From assembly GCF_001417775.1 (NCBI RefSeq), contig NZ_BBZJ01000012.1, positions 681,100 through 745,099 of the forward strand: a stretch of 64,000 bases of DNA, given 5' to 3'. A program made the position numbers and the translations under genes. The notes below the pieces were generated by a model, which was not told the origin of the DNA, made no database searches, and saw nothing but the letters and a program-made list of their open reading frames with translations. The stretch comes from Streptomyces sp. TP-A0356. Lineage in GTDB: Bacteria > Actinomycetota > Actinomycetes > Streptomycetales > Streptomycetaceae. Shown here piece after piece: positions 62,738 to 64,000 of the stretch; positions within the stretch are counted from its first letter, which is position 1; each line of letters starts with the position of its first letter.

Positions 62738-64000
62738 CTACGGCTGGTCCAGCTCCCGGCTGATGAAGTCGAACAGCTCCTCGTCCGTGGCCTCGTCCAG
62801 GCGGTCGGTCACCAACGTAGCGCCGGCCGCGGCGGTCTCCTCGCGTTCGTCGACCTCGGCGAGCAGTGCACGGAGTCGTGCCCTGAGCAGTGCTCTGACG
62901 TCCTGGTTCGGGCCGGACTCCATGATCTTCGAGAGGGCGGTGTCCGCCTCGGCCAGCAACTCGGCCGCGGTTTCCCGGCGCTCGCCGGACAGTTCCTCGG
63001 CCAGGAAGCGAGCGAGATCCGCAGGTGTCGGATGGTCGAACACGAGCGTGGTGGGCAACCGCAGACCGGTGTCCCGGGCCAGTTGGTTCCGCAGTTCGAC
63101 GGCGGTCAGGGAGTCGAATCCCATCTCGCGGAAGGCACGCCCGGCTTCCACACCGGCCGCGTCGGTGAATCCCAGCGCGACGGCGGCGACAGTTCGCACG
63201 TGGTCCAGGAGCAGACCCGTGCGCTCGTCGGAGGAGCGCGTCTTCAGTCGGTCCAGGAGCGGGGACGTCGCCCCCGAGGAAGGATCCCGTCCCTGCTGGT
63301 CCTCGCCGTCCTCGCCCGCCAGGACGGCGGCGGCTTCGGGAAGCGCGGTCAGCAAGGGACTCGACCGTCGGCTGGTGAACGCCGGGGCGAACCGGGCCCA
63401 GTCGACGTCGGCCACCACGACCGCGCTGTCGCCGACCTCGAGCGCCCGGGTCAAAGCGGCAAGGGCCGCGTCCGGGTCCAGCGGGAACAGCCCACGCCTG
63501 CGAAGCAGCTCCTGCGCCTGGGCACCGGCCGCCATGCCCGTACCGCCCCAAGGCCCCCACGCCACCGCCGTCCCCACCAGACCACGCGCCCGACGCGCCT
63601 CCACCAACGCATCCAGATACGCATTGGCCGCCGCATACGCCCCCTGCCCCCCACTGCCCCACACACCCGCGATCGAGGAGAACACCACGAACAACGACAG
63701 ATCCATGCCACGCGTCAGCTCATCCAGGAACCCAGCCGCCACAGCCTTCGCCCCCACCACCGAAGCCAGCCGCTGCGGCGTCATCACCTCGATCACATCG
63801 TCATCGAGCACACCCGCCGCATGCACCACCCCATCAACCGGATACGCGGCCAGCAACCCCGCCACCGCCTCCCGCTCCCCCACATCACAGGCCTCCACCA
63901 CCACCCGCACACCCAAACCCTCCAACTCCTCACACAACTCCACCGCCCCCGGCGCCTCCAGACCACGCCGACTGCTCAGCACCAGCTCACGCGTACCCCC
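62738..64000 (-). CDS. Modular type I polyketide synthase, C-terminal end (KR-ACP-docking), N-terminus cut by window edge
   Basis: About 420 residues of the C-terminal end of a larger protein; the frame is open to 64000. KR: VVHAAGVLDDDVIEVMTPQR (LDD, B-type), catalytic Ser in FSSIAGVWG and Tyr in QGAYAAANAYLDAL. No proline marker beyond that, so B1-like. ACP: REMGFDSLTAVELRNQL with phosphopantetheine Ser. A C-terminal helical docking domain ends DEATDEELFDFISRELDQP. No thioesterase, so this is not the last module and a downstream PKS subunit must exist. Base usage changes near 63,530 (see findings). Confidence 0.95.
   Translation of the reverse strand, partial: GGTRELVLSSRRGLEAPGAVELCEELEGLGVRVVVEACDVGEREAVAGLLAAYPVDGVVHAAGVLDDDVIEVMTPQRLASVVGAKAVAAGFLDELTRGMDLSLFVVFSSIAGVWGSGGQGAYAAANAYLDALVEARRARGLVGTAVAWGPWGGTGMAAGAQAQELLRRRGLFPLDPDAALAALTRALEVGDSAVVVADVDWARFAPAFTSRRSSPLLTALPEAAAVLAGEDGEDQQGRDPSSGATSPLLDRLKTRSSDERTGLLLDHVRTVAAVALGFTDAAGVEAGRAFREMGFDSLTAVELRNQLARDTGLRLPTTLVFDHPTPADLARFLAEELSGERRETAAELLAEADTALSKIMESGPNQDVRALLRARLRALLAEVDEREETAAAGATLVTDRLDEATDEELFDFISRELDQP

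Overview
The window is very GC-rich, with strong G/C bias at third codon positions. It carries a conservon (sensor kinase, Roadblock, DUF742, GTPase), type B ribosomal protein L31, SARP, LAL and PAS-LuxR regulators, and a modular PKS. Together these point to a Streptomyces chromosome. I cannot name the species.

Positions 1-34,600 look like ordinary actinobacterial chromosome. In order: an edge-truncated ABC exporter divergent from a MarR repressor, a relic of a dicarboxylate transporter, a secreted PNGase A-like protein, an L,D-transpeptidase-like lipoprotein, a heterodimeric ABC exporter, DUF5709 and rpmE2, a membrane metal-hydrolase, a DUF3516 helicase with an acyl-CoA thioesterase, a five-gene sensory operon (MHYT-CvnA-CvnB-CvnC-CvnD) with an extra Roadblock gene, a tannase-like secreted esterase, and the xylose block xylA / xylB-ROK regulator. 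The block ends with a Tat-exported amidase and a GAF regulator plus aldehyde dehydrogenase. The xylA-to-aldehyde-dehydrogenase order recalls the S. coelicolor chromosome around SCO1169-SCO1174 (from memory, not checked).

Positions 34,700-37,800 hold four secreted or probably exported hydrolases in a row on the minus strand: a LAS-like peptidase, a trypsin-like protease, a VanX-like dipeptidase and a CHAP-like amidase. Next, at 37,870-38,970, comes what looks like the wreck of a zinc-regulated siderophore locus: a thioredoxin-like ferredoxin gene with a Zur-box-like palindrome, a C-terminal stump of a siderophore-type ABC exporter, and a stump resembling an NRPS heterocyclization domain.

From about 39,100 to the right edge lies a glycosylated type I polyketide cluster, cut off at 64,000. 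An MTA/SAH-type nucleosidase and metK sit at its left flank. The sugar genes are rmlB, a PMP/[2Fe-2S] 3-dehydratase (E1), an RmlC-like epimerase, a 4-ketoreductase and one intact glycosyltransferase, with a relic of a second. Tailoring genes are two P450s, a small ferredoxin and two BAHD-type (plant-like HxxxDG/DFGxG) acyltransferases. Regulators are a SARP, two large LAL proteins and a PAS-LuxR protein. Only the end of one PKS subunit is visible (KR-ACP-docking domain), so the polyketide backbone cannot be deduced.

Two divergent promoter regions in the cluster (43.1-43.4 kb and 50.2-50.6 kb) contain sequences close to the published PimM-type PAS-LuxR operator. One LAL gene and the PAS-LuxR gene each contain an in-frame TTA codon. 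A plausible control chain is therefore bldA tRNA to PAS-LuxR/LAL to the sugar, P450 and acyltransferase operons.
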